Of a DNA stretch of 64,000 nucleotides, positions 1 to 13,129 are shown in pieces. The stretch's first letter is position 1. The number at the start of each line of letters is the position of its first letter. Made by a program: the position numbers and the translations under genes. The notes under the pieces were generated by a model. That model saw only the letters and a program-made list of their open reading frames with translations, had not been told where the DNA came from and searched no databases. The stretch is from Tetmemena sp. SeJ-2015 (Eukaryota; Ciliophora; Spirotrichea; Sporadotrichida; Oxytrichidae), in assembly GCA_027382625.1 (NCBI GenBank), contig JAJKFJ010020960.1:1-64000 (forward strand), written 5' to 3'.

Positions 1-1
1 A

Positions 2-3000
2 AAAAAGTCAAAAAAACCGGGAATTTTCTTGTTAGCGCACGAATAGGATTACCAAAACGAGCTCAGATAGAAGTAACGGAATGCCTAGAGCGATATTATA
101 ATGACTGAGAGTAAGATAACTACTAGGAAAAGCTTGTTGTTTGAAGATGCAAGCAAATCCAATAATGGACAGAAGTATAAAGAGTCTTAAATTACTAGTT
201 TGCAAGCCACTGAACACTTCATCAATGAGGAAAATGCGAAAATAGCCTAAACTATCATCCCCAAGAGCCAAGTAACTGATGCACCTTATGTCTAAGATAA
301 AGAGATTAGGGGCAAAATGAAATTGTTATAACAAAACCAAAAGATAGAATCTGGATTATAAGAGCCCTTTAGAAATGCACAGCTCAGAGCAAGCGAGATG
401 CAAAGCAAAGTTGCGAATAAGTTAGGCGGAGGTTTCGCCCAACTGCCATCAATTTTTAATCATCAAAATCCATACCAAACTTAAATATCTATCCTCTGCT
501 ATTAAGCTCTATATTGCTTTGTAAACTCTGAAATTATCAGACGAATAAGAATAGGAGATTAGAAATCAAGGTCAGATCGGAAATATTGAGAACCCTGCTT
601 TGAATCTCTCTTAGAAAAATGCTGGCATGAGCTAGTCAGAAATAAGGATTTAAACTTGTTTTTATACGTTTATTACAATTAAGGAATAAAAAGGCCAGAC
701 TGGTATATCAGTAAAAGAACACTCTATAGTTTGAGAGAGCGCACAAGAAAAACTACCCAGATAACAGTAACTTACAAAATCTAAATAATACCTAGTCAAA
801 TTTCATGTAAATGAATACTGCCACTCACTTCACATTTATTATTCTCCCTTTAAATATCTTTTCTTCAATCCTTTGAGTTCATAAAACTCTACACTCTATC
901 AATTAACTGCACAGCAAAGAAGTTAGAGTCTGAATCATCAGCTCAAGATACAATCTATCTAGGATAAGACCAGTAATCTACAAAATCAATTGTCCCATCT
1001 CCAAATGCAGAACATATTTATCCATTCTAGTAAAATTATATCTATTTTTAGTGGGAATGGAGTGGCCAAGTACAAATCAAAATAGAAAGAAGCTAAATCT
1101 ATCCCTCTCTAAATACCTTTAAGTCTGCCAAAATTTGAGTATCCTATGATTGATTCAGTAGAAAAGAACCCTGACATATTTCCTTCAATCATGAGCTATG
1201 GAATTAAGCAACATTCTGATTACTAGATGCAGTAGTAGAATCTTAATGAGATTTAGCAACAATCTACAGCACCTCTAAGTAATAAATCACACAGCAATAA
1301 TAATCCTTACCAGAAGCTTAACCAGTTTGATATATACAAGAAGAAGCCAAAAGGCAGCAAAGTGGCAAGCGTCTCAGTTTCTTATGCTAATTAAAAACAT
1401 TTATAAGAGGATAACTAAGAGCATTCAAAATTTATTTGTATCTAAATTTAATCAATAACTTATATTTAAAAATATATGCTTTTTCTTTAATCATTCTTAA
1501 GTTGACTGAGGAATCTAAGTAGAAAAATTCATATTTATTTAATTATAAATGAATTGAATGGTATATATTTAAGAGCCTCTCAGTTTGAACCTAAAATGCT
1601 AAGAAGATGCAACCCACAAATCAGCTTAAAACGGGAAGGAATTAGTATTAATTTTTAATCTTAATCTACATAAGAAAAGCAACTTTAGTCTCTGCAGTAG
1701 TAGTCACCAAGCATTAAAATCTTAATTCAGGGAGACTAGTCCTCTAGATTTATAGATAAGTCCACCTCTAAATCTGCTCATTTTAGTCCGAAGGACTTGG
1801 TTACTTAGCAAAAGCAAAAAGCAGAACAATAAATTCAATAATAGTAAGTATATAAGGTGGATGCAGAGCAAGTGAGGCAATCATTGAAGAAAGTTTAAGC
1901 TACTATGAAGAGCGAGAGTTCTGCTTAAGAGTAAAGAAAAACGTAAGATTCTAAGCCATCCAATCATTCGAATTTAAGAGAGAGGCCTTAATTGAATTAG
2001 TTTGACCTTACTGACATAATGGGCTAGCTGGCTGCTTAAGAGGGTAAGGATAATAATATATCTTGTTTTTCTTTTGATAAAACGAACTTGATTCTTCAAA
2101 ATAACTAGAGTGCTTCTAATATATCCACATCTAAGAATAAGTAGTTAGGAGCTGGTTAGTTTCTGATGAAGGATTCTCTAGTGGTTTTATCTACTACTTC
2201 ATCTAAAATGAACTTGCCTTTTGCTTCCTCATCCAATAACATGAAGCCAGTAAGCCAATCTCCAAAAAAGAGGCCGCTCAAAGACCTGACTCAGAGCCAG
2301 AAACTAGAATAGATTCTCAGATCCTCACAAGTTGAATTCGAAGATTAGTAGCAAGAGCTCACCTAATAGGCAAATTAAAGTGATGTCAGAGGGATTTTAA
2401 CTTAAGAACTGCTAATTTCATAAGAAAAACTACCAGTTTAGACTCTGACTAAGGTCAATAACAGAATCAATTTATTTGAACAGACTAAGAAGGATCTGGT
2501 TGTTTACTTGCAAAAGACCAGCGAAAAGGTTATGCAAGAGGATTAGCAGCAATTATTTTTATAGTGCTCTTAAATAGTTGTATTTACAATCGTTACCTGA
2601 AAAATAAATGATGAGCTTGAACTTGAAAAGTATTTATAACATTGACACATAATATATTTTGTTAAAGCAACTAAATATGATATTTAATTGATTTTTAAAG
2701 TCCTGAGAAATAAGTATTGACTTTAAAAATACAAAAGAGCTTCAGCACTCTAGAGAACGTGTCGAGGTAGGACGCATAGAGAAATCGGAACTCCAGAACT
2801 GATTTGAACAAGAGATCTAAGAAACTAGAGTTAGTAGTGTAGCCATAGCTACAAGAAAAGCCCTAGCAGAGTCAGAGAGTTGCCTAGGAGGAAAGAAAAG
2901 ATATCAAGGTCAGGTCCCATACAAATACCACTGCTCGCCTTCATATTATGCAAGCTAACTCAAATGCTTAAATTATGATAAATTTAAGAATATCCTTTTA

Positions 3001-4274
3001 TTGTTGCTCCAAAAATCTAAAACTAGAATCAGATAGTCTAAAATGATAATGGCACTTTAAAAATATTAAATTTTTATAACTTAGCAAAAAACTCAGTTAA
3101 ATGAGTAACCGAAGTCTAAGGAGATCACGCCAAATCAAAGTGTCTACAATCAAAAAATAAGCCCTAGCCTGACTAATGGAAACTCTAAGCTAGAAAAGAG
3201 ATAATAGAGTAAGAAGTTGCATCTGCCACCCTCTAAGCCTCTCCTTCAAGACAGCAGTAAGGGCTAAAGCCAAGTTCAAAGCACTACTAATTCCAAGAAC
3301 CCCAGGACAAACAGACTTTAGCAAAACTAGGCTTCTTTAAACACAAGTCAGCAAATCAAATCACCAGTTGGATCTGCCTCAGGCACATAATAATAATCGA
3401 AACCTGTGAGGTAGGCGCACAGCTATAGAAGCAGTGTGGGTCAAGAAATAGCAAAGAGCTACACAAACTAAGCACAGCAAGCCAGTTCAAATAAAGACAA
3501 GCCTTAAATATATCTTTATAGATTATATTACAAATATAAGCTGAATGAAGATTCAAGTGAGTCATATGCCTCGGAGAAAGATAAGAAAATTGCAGGCAGG
3601 AATAAAAACGAGTAAATCAAATAAACATTCTCTGCTATTAAGAATAATAATTTAAATTTAAATAATTCAAAGAAGAAGAAGATAAACAAAATGGATACAA
3701 ATAATTATCTTTAGTTAATTAAGTTTTAACTCTATAAATGGATTTGAATAACCCTAACAGTCATTTTAATAAAAATGAAAGCTTAGTACAGATTAAGGAA
3801 GGACAATTCAATTAAGCTTAAGAAACCAGATTAAATCATTATAATATTTTTTAAAAACTGTTCGCTTTATTTTAAAGTTGATCATGAGGAGAATTCTTAA
3901 GGATAGGTTTTGGGAACTAAGCTCATGGAGGAGGAGACTTTAATTTATAATTGTATATTTTAATTATGTGAGAAAACAGGATTTAAAATCACAAATGAAG
4001 GATATACTTAGAAATAAATCTAAACCTAAATTACTGAGTATAAAGTGGCACAAGTTGATAATCTGAAAGAAAATATACTTTATCATAAGAATTTTATAGG
4101 CTATCTCAGCGATTTTGCTTAATTTAATAAAAGATTAAAAATAATTTCAAGATAAAAAAACCCTAAGGATTGTAATATCAATTTTGATTAGTTTTCTCAT
4201 TTCAAAATTACTTTTACGACCTGCCCAAATGAATCTTGCGAGAGAAAGAATTATTTTATTCTTCATCATAGCTG
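2..4274 (+). CDS. Gln/Ser/Asn-rich protein gene in several MDS-like blocks (5' end outside window)
   Basis: Product not recognised. Read with TAA/TAG as Gln, open blocks run about 2-480, 560-650, 690-830, 905-1435, 1669-2600, 2740-3046, 3097-3660 and 3780-4273. The longest (1669-2600) gives about 300 residues rich in Q, S, N and K with runs such as QQQQ and no recognisable catalytic motif. The last block (from 3780) is different: less repetitive, with several cysteines (motif TCPNESCERK near its end), so it may be the C-terminal domain or a second gene. Spacers between blocks are strongly AT-rich and change frame, as expected for IESs, but I could not fix every pointer. The low-complexity character suggests a structural or RNA/DNA-associated protein; that is inference. 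The minus-strand frames here are shadows. Confidence 0.6.
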
Positions 4275-4403
4275 CTGATATATTCAACCTCGTCTTCATA
4301 AGAAAATTTATGAGTGGGCATTATCTTAATTATAGCTGAGAATTTAATGGAAAATTGAATTAAATTAGATATTAAATAAAATGGAATAAATCATTAACAG
4401 TTG

Positions 4404-4682
4404 AAGTGTCCAATTTGAATAATAATTTGACCATTCGATTCAGCTTTTTATCTTTGCAACTTTTGTGTGGGAGTGCTCAACCAAGAGTTAAAAGCAACAC
4501 AAGTTATTACGAAGTTGATTTTCGGTCTTTGGGAGTTTGCGTGAATCATATCTCGCTGCTGAGAGGTGCTACAAAGATGACTAATGAAAAAACTGATATT
4601 AATTTTCAATGAGCTATCGAACAAGCTATATATTGAGCTCCAAAGCTCACATTTCAACAGCGAACATTTTTTCAACTCTTCA
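4404..4682 (+). CDS. Displaced, inverted coding block of paralogue A
   Basis: This plus-strand block encodes SLQLLCGSAQ followed by a segment with NHISLLRGA and then a C-terminal stretch like LIFNELSNKL in a shifted frame. It matches blocks lying on the minus strand inside paralogue B (15660-15960) and paralogue D (33760-34010). Paralogue A lacks the segment at the equivalent place (about 7020-7240) and carries it here in the opposite orientation, just beyond its C-terminal block. The simplest reading is an inverted MDS of gene A. A separate decayed copy is possible. Confidence 0.5.
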
Positions 4683-4709
4683 TTTATTAATTTAATTTAA
4701 TTTCGATTT

Positions 4710-7700
4710 TCATTTAATTTTTAACCATACTTTGTGGCCGCTTGCTATTGAATTGTAAGTGCCTTCTTGATGGTGTTAGTAAGGCTGCTCATGTGTATTA
4801 AAGCTTCTTCTATGTGAAGAATCTGAATCTTCTTCTAAAAGATTCTCAATAAATATATACTATAGCACTCATACTAAAATTATCTCAAGTCTTAAAGTAC
4901 TTCTATCTCTTTTATCAAAGCTTCTGCTTCTTTTAGGGTTAATTATATTTTATTTTTAATTTAAGTTTAATAAGGATTCTCAATTTCAAATTATTGCAAC
5001 TCAGAATTTTGCTGAAATCCAATATTCTATCTGATCCTTGATGGACTACCTCCTCTAATAAATTTCTAAGGTGTTGAAGAATGATTTTGCGAGAATAAAT
5101 TTTGATTTTGCATTTTCAAACTCAATTTCCTAGAATAATAGTCATCACATTTCTCAAGAATGTCATTCAAAATTAAGCAGTTTAAATTAATATTCTATAA
5201 AAGAGTTAAATAAATTGGGCAAAAGCTTTTTGAATAATCTCCAGTCAATTTTGCTTTTTTCTCTGTTCTGTATCATCTAAGTTCTAGAAAATGCATTTAT
5301 ATAGAATTATTTTCCAATATTTTTAAGTAAGCTATATTTAAGGAAAGATTGAGTCGCCAAGAAGTTTATTGAGTCTCTTAATTTTACCGCTGTCCTTATA
5401 AATATATTAATTTATTTCTGCTATTTTTATTTATAGAGAACGTTTGCTTTTAGATAAGGGATAAATAAATTATTTATGGATTAAGTCTCGTTGATATTTA
5501 GCTAAAACTAATTACGAAATCAATTTGGCTTGCTATAGTTACTGCATAACATTAGAGACATCAAAGAACTTTCTATTATAAAAATATAATTTATTCTTTA
5601 TTATAAACTTTTTGCTTTTCTTGACACCATATTCAAAAGCCTCCAGATTTTCAGAGTCTTTTAATTTATAGTAAAAATACAATGAGTATAAATTATTAAG
5701 AATTTTTGTCTTTTATGGGCTGCGGTCATTTCCTTATACAGCCAAGAAATTATAAACTGACAAAAATATTCCTTTAATTTATATTTTAGAATGGCTTTTT
5801 ATAATTTGATTTTTATAAGCTGGAGAATTGAAAAATGTGGTTTTACAAGCGTCATGAGATAGTTTTGAGACTTTGTTAAAACATCATCTTAAGTTCTCTG
5901 ACCTTGAATTTGCATATTGGTAAGGGAAAAATTTTGATGACTCTCCTAAATTAAGTATGACCTAAAAATCAATATATTTTTTAAAAAATGATAAAATTTA
6001 TTTCTCTTTAAATTTATATCTAAATAATTAAGCTATTACCAAATAACTTTAAAACATAATTCAAAATAGAAATTATTATAATTATTTCGAAGAAATATTT
6101 TCTTCTCTCCTTTAAAAAATATATTAAAGATTAAATTTAAATTTAATTTAACAAATTAAATTCTTCTACCAATCGAAGTAGAAGAAGTGTTTAAATCTAT
6201 TTACAAACTATTTAAAAATAGACTAAATAGAAAATATAAAATCGAACGAACTAAAAGTAGTTGACGAAGTATTTTAGATTTACTTTCTGGGTTCTCTCTT
6301 TTTTAATTCCTTTGGATCATTATCTTATTTATGAGTTTCTTTTTTTCTTTGGAAGAATAGGTTAGAGATTTAAAATGAATCATTTTATTTGGATTAAGAT
6401 GATCGATTCATAGAATAACTGTTCTTAAAGGTTCATTATGAGCTATAAATATTAAATGATAAATTTGAGAGCAAGTCACATACTACGTACAGGATAAAAA
6501 ATTGATAAATACTCATCAATAAAAACACGATATTGTTAAAAGTAAATTACTCATAATAAAATTTATATATTGCATAAATATGATTTAGATTATTGTGGGA
6601 TTGAATCCTCCCATGTCAGTTATTAGGGAGAATAAGGTCTCAACATTCCTTGTTATTTCTTACTAAGAATACCCTATTGCAAATTGTAGAGATGCTCCTG
6701 AAATATAAAAATAATTATCCACATAAATTATTGCTAAATATAACAATATAATTAAATTCATCACTTCTATTATTATTCTAAATATATTCTTCAAATTGAA
6801 AATAACATAATCTGACATATTCTGATATAAATTTAGAATTAGAAATTAAAAAGCCTGAATCGTGTGGACTCAAATAATTTTAAACAACGTCGTGCACAAA
6901 GTAATAGTCCTGAACTTGCTGAATATTACTAGCATATATTGAATCCTGTAATTAGAGGGATGTTTTTGAGGTTTAGAAAACATTATTAACCTTCTAGTCT
7001 TTCTACAAAACAGTTTGCAACAATTTAATTTGAAGGAGTAAAAAGAATTAATTTAATTCTTACAGAAATATGATTTGTAGGAAGGAAAAAATAAAATTAA
7101 TAGTGACAGAAAATTATTGAAGCCATCGATTTACCCAAAAAAAGAAATAGAGAAGAATTTATGCTAAGAGTTTTTTATATGTAATAAAAATAGAATAAAT
7201 ATCATTCATTATATTATTCATCTTTTATATAAGTTTGCAGGAATCAAGTCGTTACTTTAATTGGCTTTTCAAAATTCAATTAACTTTAAAGTTTTGCAAA
7301 ATATAGTAAAATCCTATGAGTCGAAATACTTCTATGCAATATAAATGTCAAAGGCAGGATTTATTTATAAAATTAATGCTAAAGATTTAACTCGTATAGC
7401 TTATCAATCTGACTCTTCGATTTACATTTCAATTACTAATTTGGAAACTAGGAATCAAGGAATTCTTGATTGCAAGGGCCTATATCAATTTCTAATTCTG
7501 AGAAGTTCTCTGAATTCGATTTTTAAAAATTATTTTTAAGTATAAATTCGAAAGCATTATTTGTATTACTGGAATTAAAAATAATAAATTTTGGCCTAAG
7601 ACCTGTATATGCTAATAATTTAGATACTAGATTATTTCGTTCTGTGAATTTGAATTGCCATTCTAGATGCTTTCTAACCTTCCTTATGCATATAAGAATA

Positions 7701-10700
7701 TGTTGTGTTTATCATTCTTACCATAATTAGTTAGGTAGTAATATAGTTTTGCTTCACAAACCTTAATTTTAGCAGTCTTCTTACTTCTTTTCAAGAGTGA
7801 TTGAGCTTTGACTTAGGAATTAATAATAATCTTGCACAAATTTGAGGCCAAGACAATCTAAGATATTCACAGCACTCACCTATGAATAATCATATTTGAA
7901 AATCTTAAAAGGAATATATCTAATTTGGCCAAAAAAAGTAATGGCAAGGAAATTTTAATGCTAAGTTCAAGCGGATTTTCTTTCAAAGTAGGGGGTTGAA
8001 TATTTACCTGACCAATTTTCTATAATTATTTTATTTTAAATGCCTAAATTTTATAATTTCGAAGTCCCACTTAATGAAACGCTAAAATTCTTAGAAGGAC
8101 AGAGAAAGATTATATTTTTAAATTATATCTACAATAATTCCTTTTTAATTATAAGTAAGATCTATTTGTACTATTTTTAATAAATATTTCTTTTTTTATA
8201 TAATGTAGAGAAGTAAATACACAGCAATTAAAATATACATATTACCTCATCATTCGTTTTTTTAATAAATCTTTCCAATTTATATTGAGAGCTTTATTTT
8301 GAAAGGAATTTTGAGAAAAAATTAATTATAAAGTATCTTAGAATATCGAAGAGAATTTTATATTCATGATGCTGGCTGAAATAATATTGAAGTGGCTTTA
8401 TAATAGAGTAAATTAAAATCTTCATTCCGTCCCTCAACCTGAAATATTTTTAGTATATATAAAAAATTTCTTAGATTTTGTCATTTAGTTTAGCGATGTC
8501 TATGACGATCAAAATTTTTTTTATTTGGCTTCTCTATTAACTTTGTATCATTTTTATAATATTAGCTCATTAGAGCTTTAAATTTAATTTTTTATACATG
8601 GAATTTGCTATAAAGATTATTAAAATGCAGATTATTTGTACCAAACTCTTTTTAAAGTTTAAATAAATTTGTTTATCCGATTATTTTTCATAATAAACTA
8701 TATTGCTGAAAACTAATGTAAAAATACTTTATATTATTTATACTTACTGCTATAAATTTTAATGAGTTTCTTTTCTTAAATTAATAATCTTAATTTATTT
8801 AAATTTGGATTTTAATAAATAGAATTAAATTAATTTAATAAAAATAAGACACCTTACTAGAACCCTAGACCAGTAGAAATATGTTAATCATCAAAGAATC
8901 TTGAACTATTTTGACAAATTTCAGTAGGGAAAAATTAAAGAATTTTTTCACTGCATTATAATAAATAGAGCGTAAATGGAGTAACTGACACCTGATAATG
9001 AGTAACCCCGTGAAGTCGCGAGATGGGTATAGGCGAACCCCTCCCATATGTCTGACGATGGAATCCGAGTAAAAATAACCGATTATTCCTCTGTGTTAAA
9101 TGACGCCCTTTTATAGCACGAGTTTACATTCGCAAGTGGTCTGGCCTCAGATGCATAGGAGTTGCGTTTTGTAAGTACCTAGAAGATACTCTTACTTCTA
9201 ATTGTCAGATTCCCTTGAAGGATAATGCTACAGCCATTACTCATTTGTAAGGTCCATTCCCTAAGATGAGAAATAATTTATATGGGATCAAATCTTCATC
9301 TTGGGAAGTAGCTTTGTAAACGAAAGGATTCGGGGTTGATTGTAATCCACGTATAACTTAATTAGGATATATCAACATAATTACCCATATAGAGTTAAAC
9401 TAGATCGTCTCTAGATGGATAAATGCAACGAGCAAGGTTATTGAATAATTGCCGGGGGATCTTACTACTTATTTTTAACCAGAATTTAGAGTCACATCAC
9501 GGGTTATAAATTTTAGCTTTCTTATTTAATATTTATTTCAGTTGGGAATAATAATTTTTGTATTTAAATGTAACGAAAGGTAAAAAATTTTATGTCAAAT
9601 CGTTTTTTGCAAAATTCAAAATAAATTACTTCGACCGAAATATCATCTATCACTTTTTATTAATAAAATATTTCTAGTTTCTAATCACTAAAAATGCAAG
9701 ACTCAAACCTTTTAATATAAAGATTTCTTTTTATAAATGCTGGCCAAAATTGTAAGGACTTCATAAATACAATATCTTTTTACTTTAATTTATATATTAA
9801 ATTTTATTTCTTCTGATTATTTTTCCATTTTATGAAATAATTTTGTGATGTATTTTTTCTCTAAACTTTTAACTTTATTTAGAGTTCTCAATTATTTTTT
9901 TAATTATTTGCTAGGATATTTAATTTATTCGTTTAAATATTACATTGAATACCATTGGTAGATGGAACCCTAGCTACACTGAAGCTATGGCTACCCCACC
10001 ATTTAGATTTCGAAGAATCGAGTTAAAAAAATGCTAAGAAAGGCAGCAAACTCGAACGAATGCTCGATAAAGAGTATATATTATCAAATCTTTTATTCTA
10101 GAAATAATTTAAAACTAATTATAAGTGAAATAAGAAAAGGTAATCAGAGGTTGCGACAAACAAATGCAATGCAGTTTATAAAGTTTATTTATTAGATTAT
10201 TATTTACTTAATTATTTTCATTATTAAGATGGCCCTAGTTAATGTTTGGCTCAAAGAAGAAAATGCTATATGATTGAAACAAATAGATTTTACCCCTCTT
10301 AACTAACATAAACTAATCATAATGTAACATGGAAATGCCTGCCTGACTCATTTAAATAAAGGTCATTTACTATAGACTTCAAATAGATGATAAATTTTTG
10401 AAAGGAGACGCCATTTTACAATTGCATGAGCATATCTTAAAATTCAAATGAAACACCTTAACTACAGAGTTTAATACTTCTGTTCCTATTCGTGCGTGAG
10501 TACTTTTCTTCTGTTATATATTTATAATTTTTTCTATTTGAGTTTGTTTGTCTCAACCTCCGATTACCTTTTCGTATTTCACTTATAACCAAAAGCACCA
10601 AAGGTGAGAGTATCAAAAGTTCTAAGGGGGGTAGCCGAGGTTGCATTACCCCAATTACCATATATGTTTCAGCATTTGTTTTATAGTTGTAGGTATATTA

Positions 10701-12159
10701 ATAATACTTGACTGAAAAGTATGTAAAGTATTCTTAGGAATACTAGTAATTCAATTAGGTGTAAAATGCAATTGCTAAATCGATCTAAATTAATAAATAA
10801 CATTTAAATTCAGCTTTTAAATTATAATATTTTGTAAGCAATAAGAGAGTATTTTTAATTATCAAATTTATTATTTTTCGAGGTTTCTTATAAAATATTT
10901 GAAATTTTTATTTCAATCAAAATAATATAAAATGAATTTGGCATAATTATTCTTTTGCACTGATCTATAATTCGTTTTCGATTATATTCTGAGATTAAAA
11001 CAATCAAAGATAAAAGAATTTTATGTTTAAATTTAATAAAGAAGCCTCAAAGGAATTCTATCTCAATCAATAAGAGATTAAACATTTCAAAATATTTTTT
11101 TATGAGTTATTAAGATACTATAATAAAAATATCCATTAAGCATCAGAATTTTGCTTAAATATTTTTTAATAGCTTTAAATTTATTCAAGAATTATTTAAA
11201 ACATATAATTTAGGCTTAAAATATTTTCTGATACTTTATAAGTATTTTAATATAATAAAATGCTTTAATTGATAAAATATAGAATTATGCATAAATAAAT
11301 TCATTTAATATGATGATGAATTTTTGTTAACGATAATAATAATCGAAGTTAGAAATGTCGAGTTGATAAATATCTTCTCCTTTTATTAAGTTTAATTCTT
11401 TATTGGAATATGTCAATGTTTACAAAAAATGAATATATATTTATCGCTATCTTTGAACTATGGAGGCCAATTATATTGTGAAGATATTTAATAAAAGCAC
11501 AGCACAATAAAGATAAGTCTCTGGGCAAACCTCTTAAAAGAGTTAAATTAAAAATAATAATAAGACATCTCTCTTCTATTCTGATTTTCTCTGCTAGATT
11601 AGTTTAAGAAGTTATTAAATTATGTTATTCCAACTCTCAATGAAACTTGCTTATTTTCGAGAAATAAATGCTCTCTAAAAAATTGTTAGTCTCAGTAAAA
11701 TAATGTGAAATTTAGAGTAAATGGAAATTCATAGAATTAAGCATTCCTGATTTAGCTTGAATCCAAAAAAATAAGCTGTAATCATAGATAAATCATATAT
11801 TTGCTACTCTTTAAAAAATGGGATTTATTCGTATATTTATAACTATGATTAAATTTGATTGTGAAGTAGATCAACAAGAATAGCCTAGATAAATAAAAAG
11901 ATAACATGGTAACTATTCCTCCAACAACTTAGCAAAATAATAAATTAGAATAATTTTGTGTGTAATTAAATTGATTTTTAAAGAAGATATTATACTTAAA
12001 TTTTAATATTTATTTATTTGTTTAAAACTGATTTGAATGTATTAGAATCTTTATAAGTGAGTGATATTGGATAGCCAAAAGAGTCAATGCTTCTTATTCT
12101 TTCAAACAGTAGGGATTTATATCAAATGAGAGATTTGTTTCCTTCTTATTATAACACAT
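4710..12159 (-). CDS. Paralogue A of a ciliate multi-pass membrane protein family (multi-block)
   Basis: Coding blocks run right to left. The N-terminal block (12159 to about 12030) starts MCYNKKETNL and reaches IRSIDSFGYPISLTY after removal of a 20-nt repeat-bounded insert (repeat TTTGA). A transmembrane block lies at 11530-11340 (LIFIVLCFYQISS, then ELNLIKGEDIYQLD). A block at 10790-10680 holds EYFTYFSV. Others lie near 7320 and 7260, at 7020-6880 (SLQLQDSIYASN), near 6600, 5450-5400 and 5280-5215, and the C-terminal block runs 4870-4710 with stop TGA at 4712-4710. Order and sequence match paralogues B, C and D. Two conserved Arg codons (AGA in sister genes) are TGA here, in the blocks near 7250 and 5250, so A may be decaying. 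Function unknown; membrane segments suggest a membrane protein. An unrelated gene sits inside the span at 8976-9510. Confidence 0.6.
8976..9510 (+). CDS. Unidentified gene block with a small spliceosomal-type intron
   Basis: A noticeably GC-richer island inside the span of paralogue A, on the opposite strand. ATG at 8976 opens MEQLTPDNEQPREVARW. The frame runs to LASDAQELRF, is interrupted by a 38-nt GTAAGT...CAG segment (9171-9208), and resumes in frame as IPLKDNATAI through WINATSKVIEQLPGDL to about 9500. The right-hand limit is unclear because the AT-rich sequence beyond has no TGA for a long way. About 170 residues, no motif recognised. It is probably one germline block of a gene whose other blocks I did not identify. 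Nesting of an unrelated gene between blocks of another fits scrambled germline architecture. Confidence 0.6.
9171..9208 (+). other. Probable 38-nt intron
   Basis: The segment begins GTAAGT, ends TCAG, contains a TACTTCTAAT branch-like stretch, and its removal joins two long open frames in phase (ELRF to IPLK). Unlike the IESs in this window it has canonical splice ends and no flanking direct repeat. Confidence 0.6.
10118..10592. repeat. Inverted repeat inside paralogue A
   Basis: About 45 bp at 10118-10165 (AAGTGAAATAAGAAAAGGTA onward) recurs in reverse complement at about 10545-10592 with a few mismatches, separated by about 380 bp. The arms include GAGGTTG.GACAAACAAA. The left arm abuts the segment at 9970-10030, which has no counterpart recognised in the other paralogues. 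Nature unknown. Confidence 0.5.
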
Positions 12160-12439
12160 AAATAAAAAGAAACGATTTTCAAAGAAATATGATAATAAAT
12201 TAAGTTCAAAAAACTAACAGAATTTTACCAAAATATCCAATCATAAAATACCAAATTCAAAATAATCTTGAAAGATTTCCTTAAATCATTGGATAATTTA
12301 TTCGATTGTAAGTTACGTTTATTTTATTCAGAAAAATAGAAGATTTAAAGTAATTATTCCATTACAATTAATTAATTTCTTTAAATGCCATTAATTTTTA
12401 AATATTAAAATGTTTAATGTATCTAATTCTTATTTTTCT

Positions 12440-13100
12440 TTTAATTTTAAAGGGGTATAAAATTTTTATTAATTTTTTAAAATTTAATTACTTTTAATTT
12501 TTAAAACCTTTAAATTTATTTTTTCTTTTTTGAAAAAAAAAGGAAATTTTTAAAAAAATTTATTTTAATAAAATCAAATTAATAAAATAAAGAAACTCTC
12601 TTGATATTTAAATAAAAAATATTTTTTACTCTAATGATTTAATTTCATAATTTATCATACAGATCTAAAAAATTCTATATAAAAATATAATAAGTTCATT
12701 CAGTCTATTTTTACACTTAAAACATTAAAGTTCTTAGATTTATTTAGTAAACTCGCACTTAAAACGGAATTTTAAAAATATTTTTATAAAATGCAAGAAA
12801 AGTTTTAAAAAATTATCTAAAGAATATACTCTAATTTATTCTAAAAAGATACAAAATAAATTAAAATATAATATAAATTTGAAAGATAGAGAGAGATTTC
12901 CAAAATTTTTTAATTTTCTTTAAAAATTAAAATTTTTAAAAATAAAATTTTATAAATTTATTTGAAATTTTTTTTAAATTTTTGGGAAAAATTTTTTAAA
13001 AAAAATACAAAAAAAAATTTTTTGTTTTTTTTAATCATCATTTTTTTAAAAATTTTAAAACTTTTTTTATTTAAAAATTTGGAAATTTCAAATTTTTCTA
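12440..13100. repeat. Homopolymer-rich A/T low-complexity island
   Basis: Almost entirely runs of A and T 3-8 bases long with rare short G or C runs. No gene seen. It lies between paralogue A and the C-terminal end of paralogue B. Similar islands occur at 20480-21260 and 60060-62010. They may be real AT-rich germline DNA or poor consensus. Confidence 0.6.
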
Positions 13101-13129
13101 AGAAATTATAAATTGTTAGATTTATTCAG

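Noticed and set aside
32..271. Minus-strand hydrophobic ORF at the window start
   Set aside because: It lies opposite a plus-strand frame that is open from base 2 to about 480 with Gln-recoded TAA/TAG and continues as a Q-rich protein.
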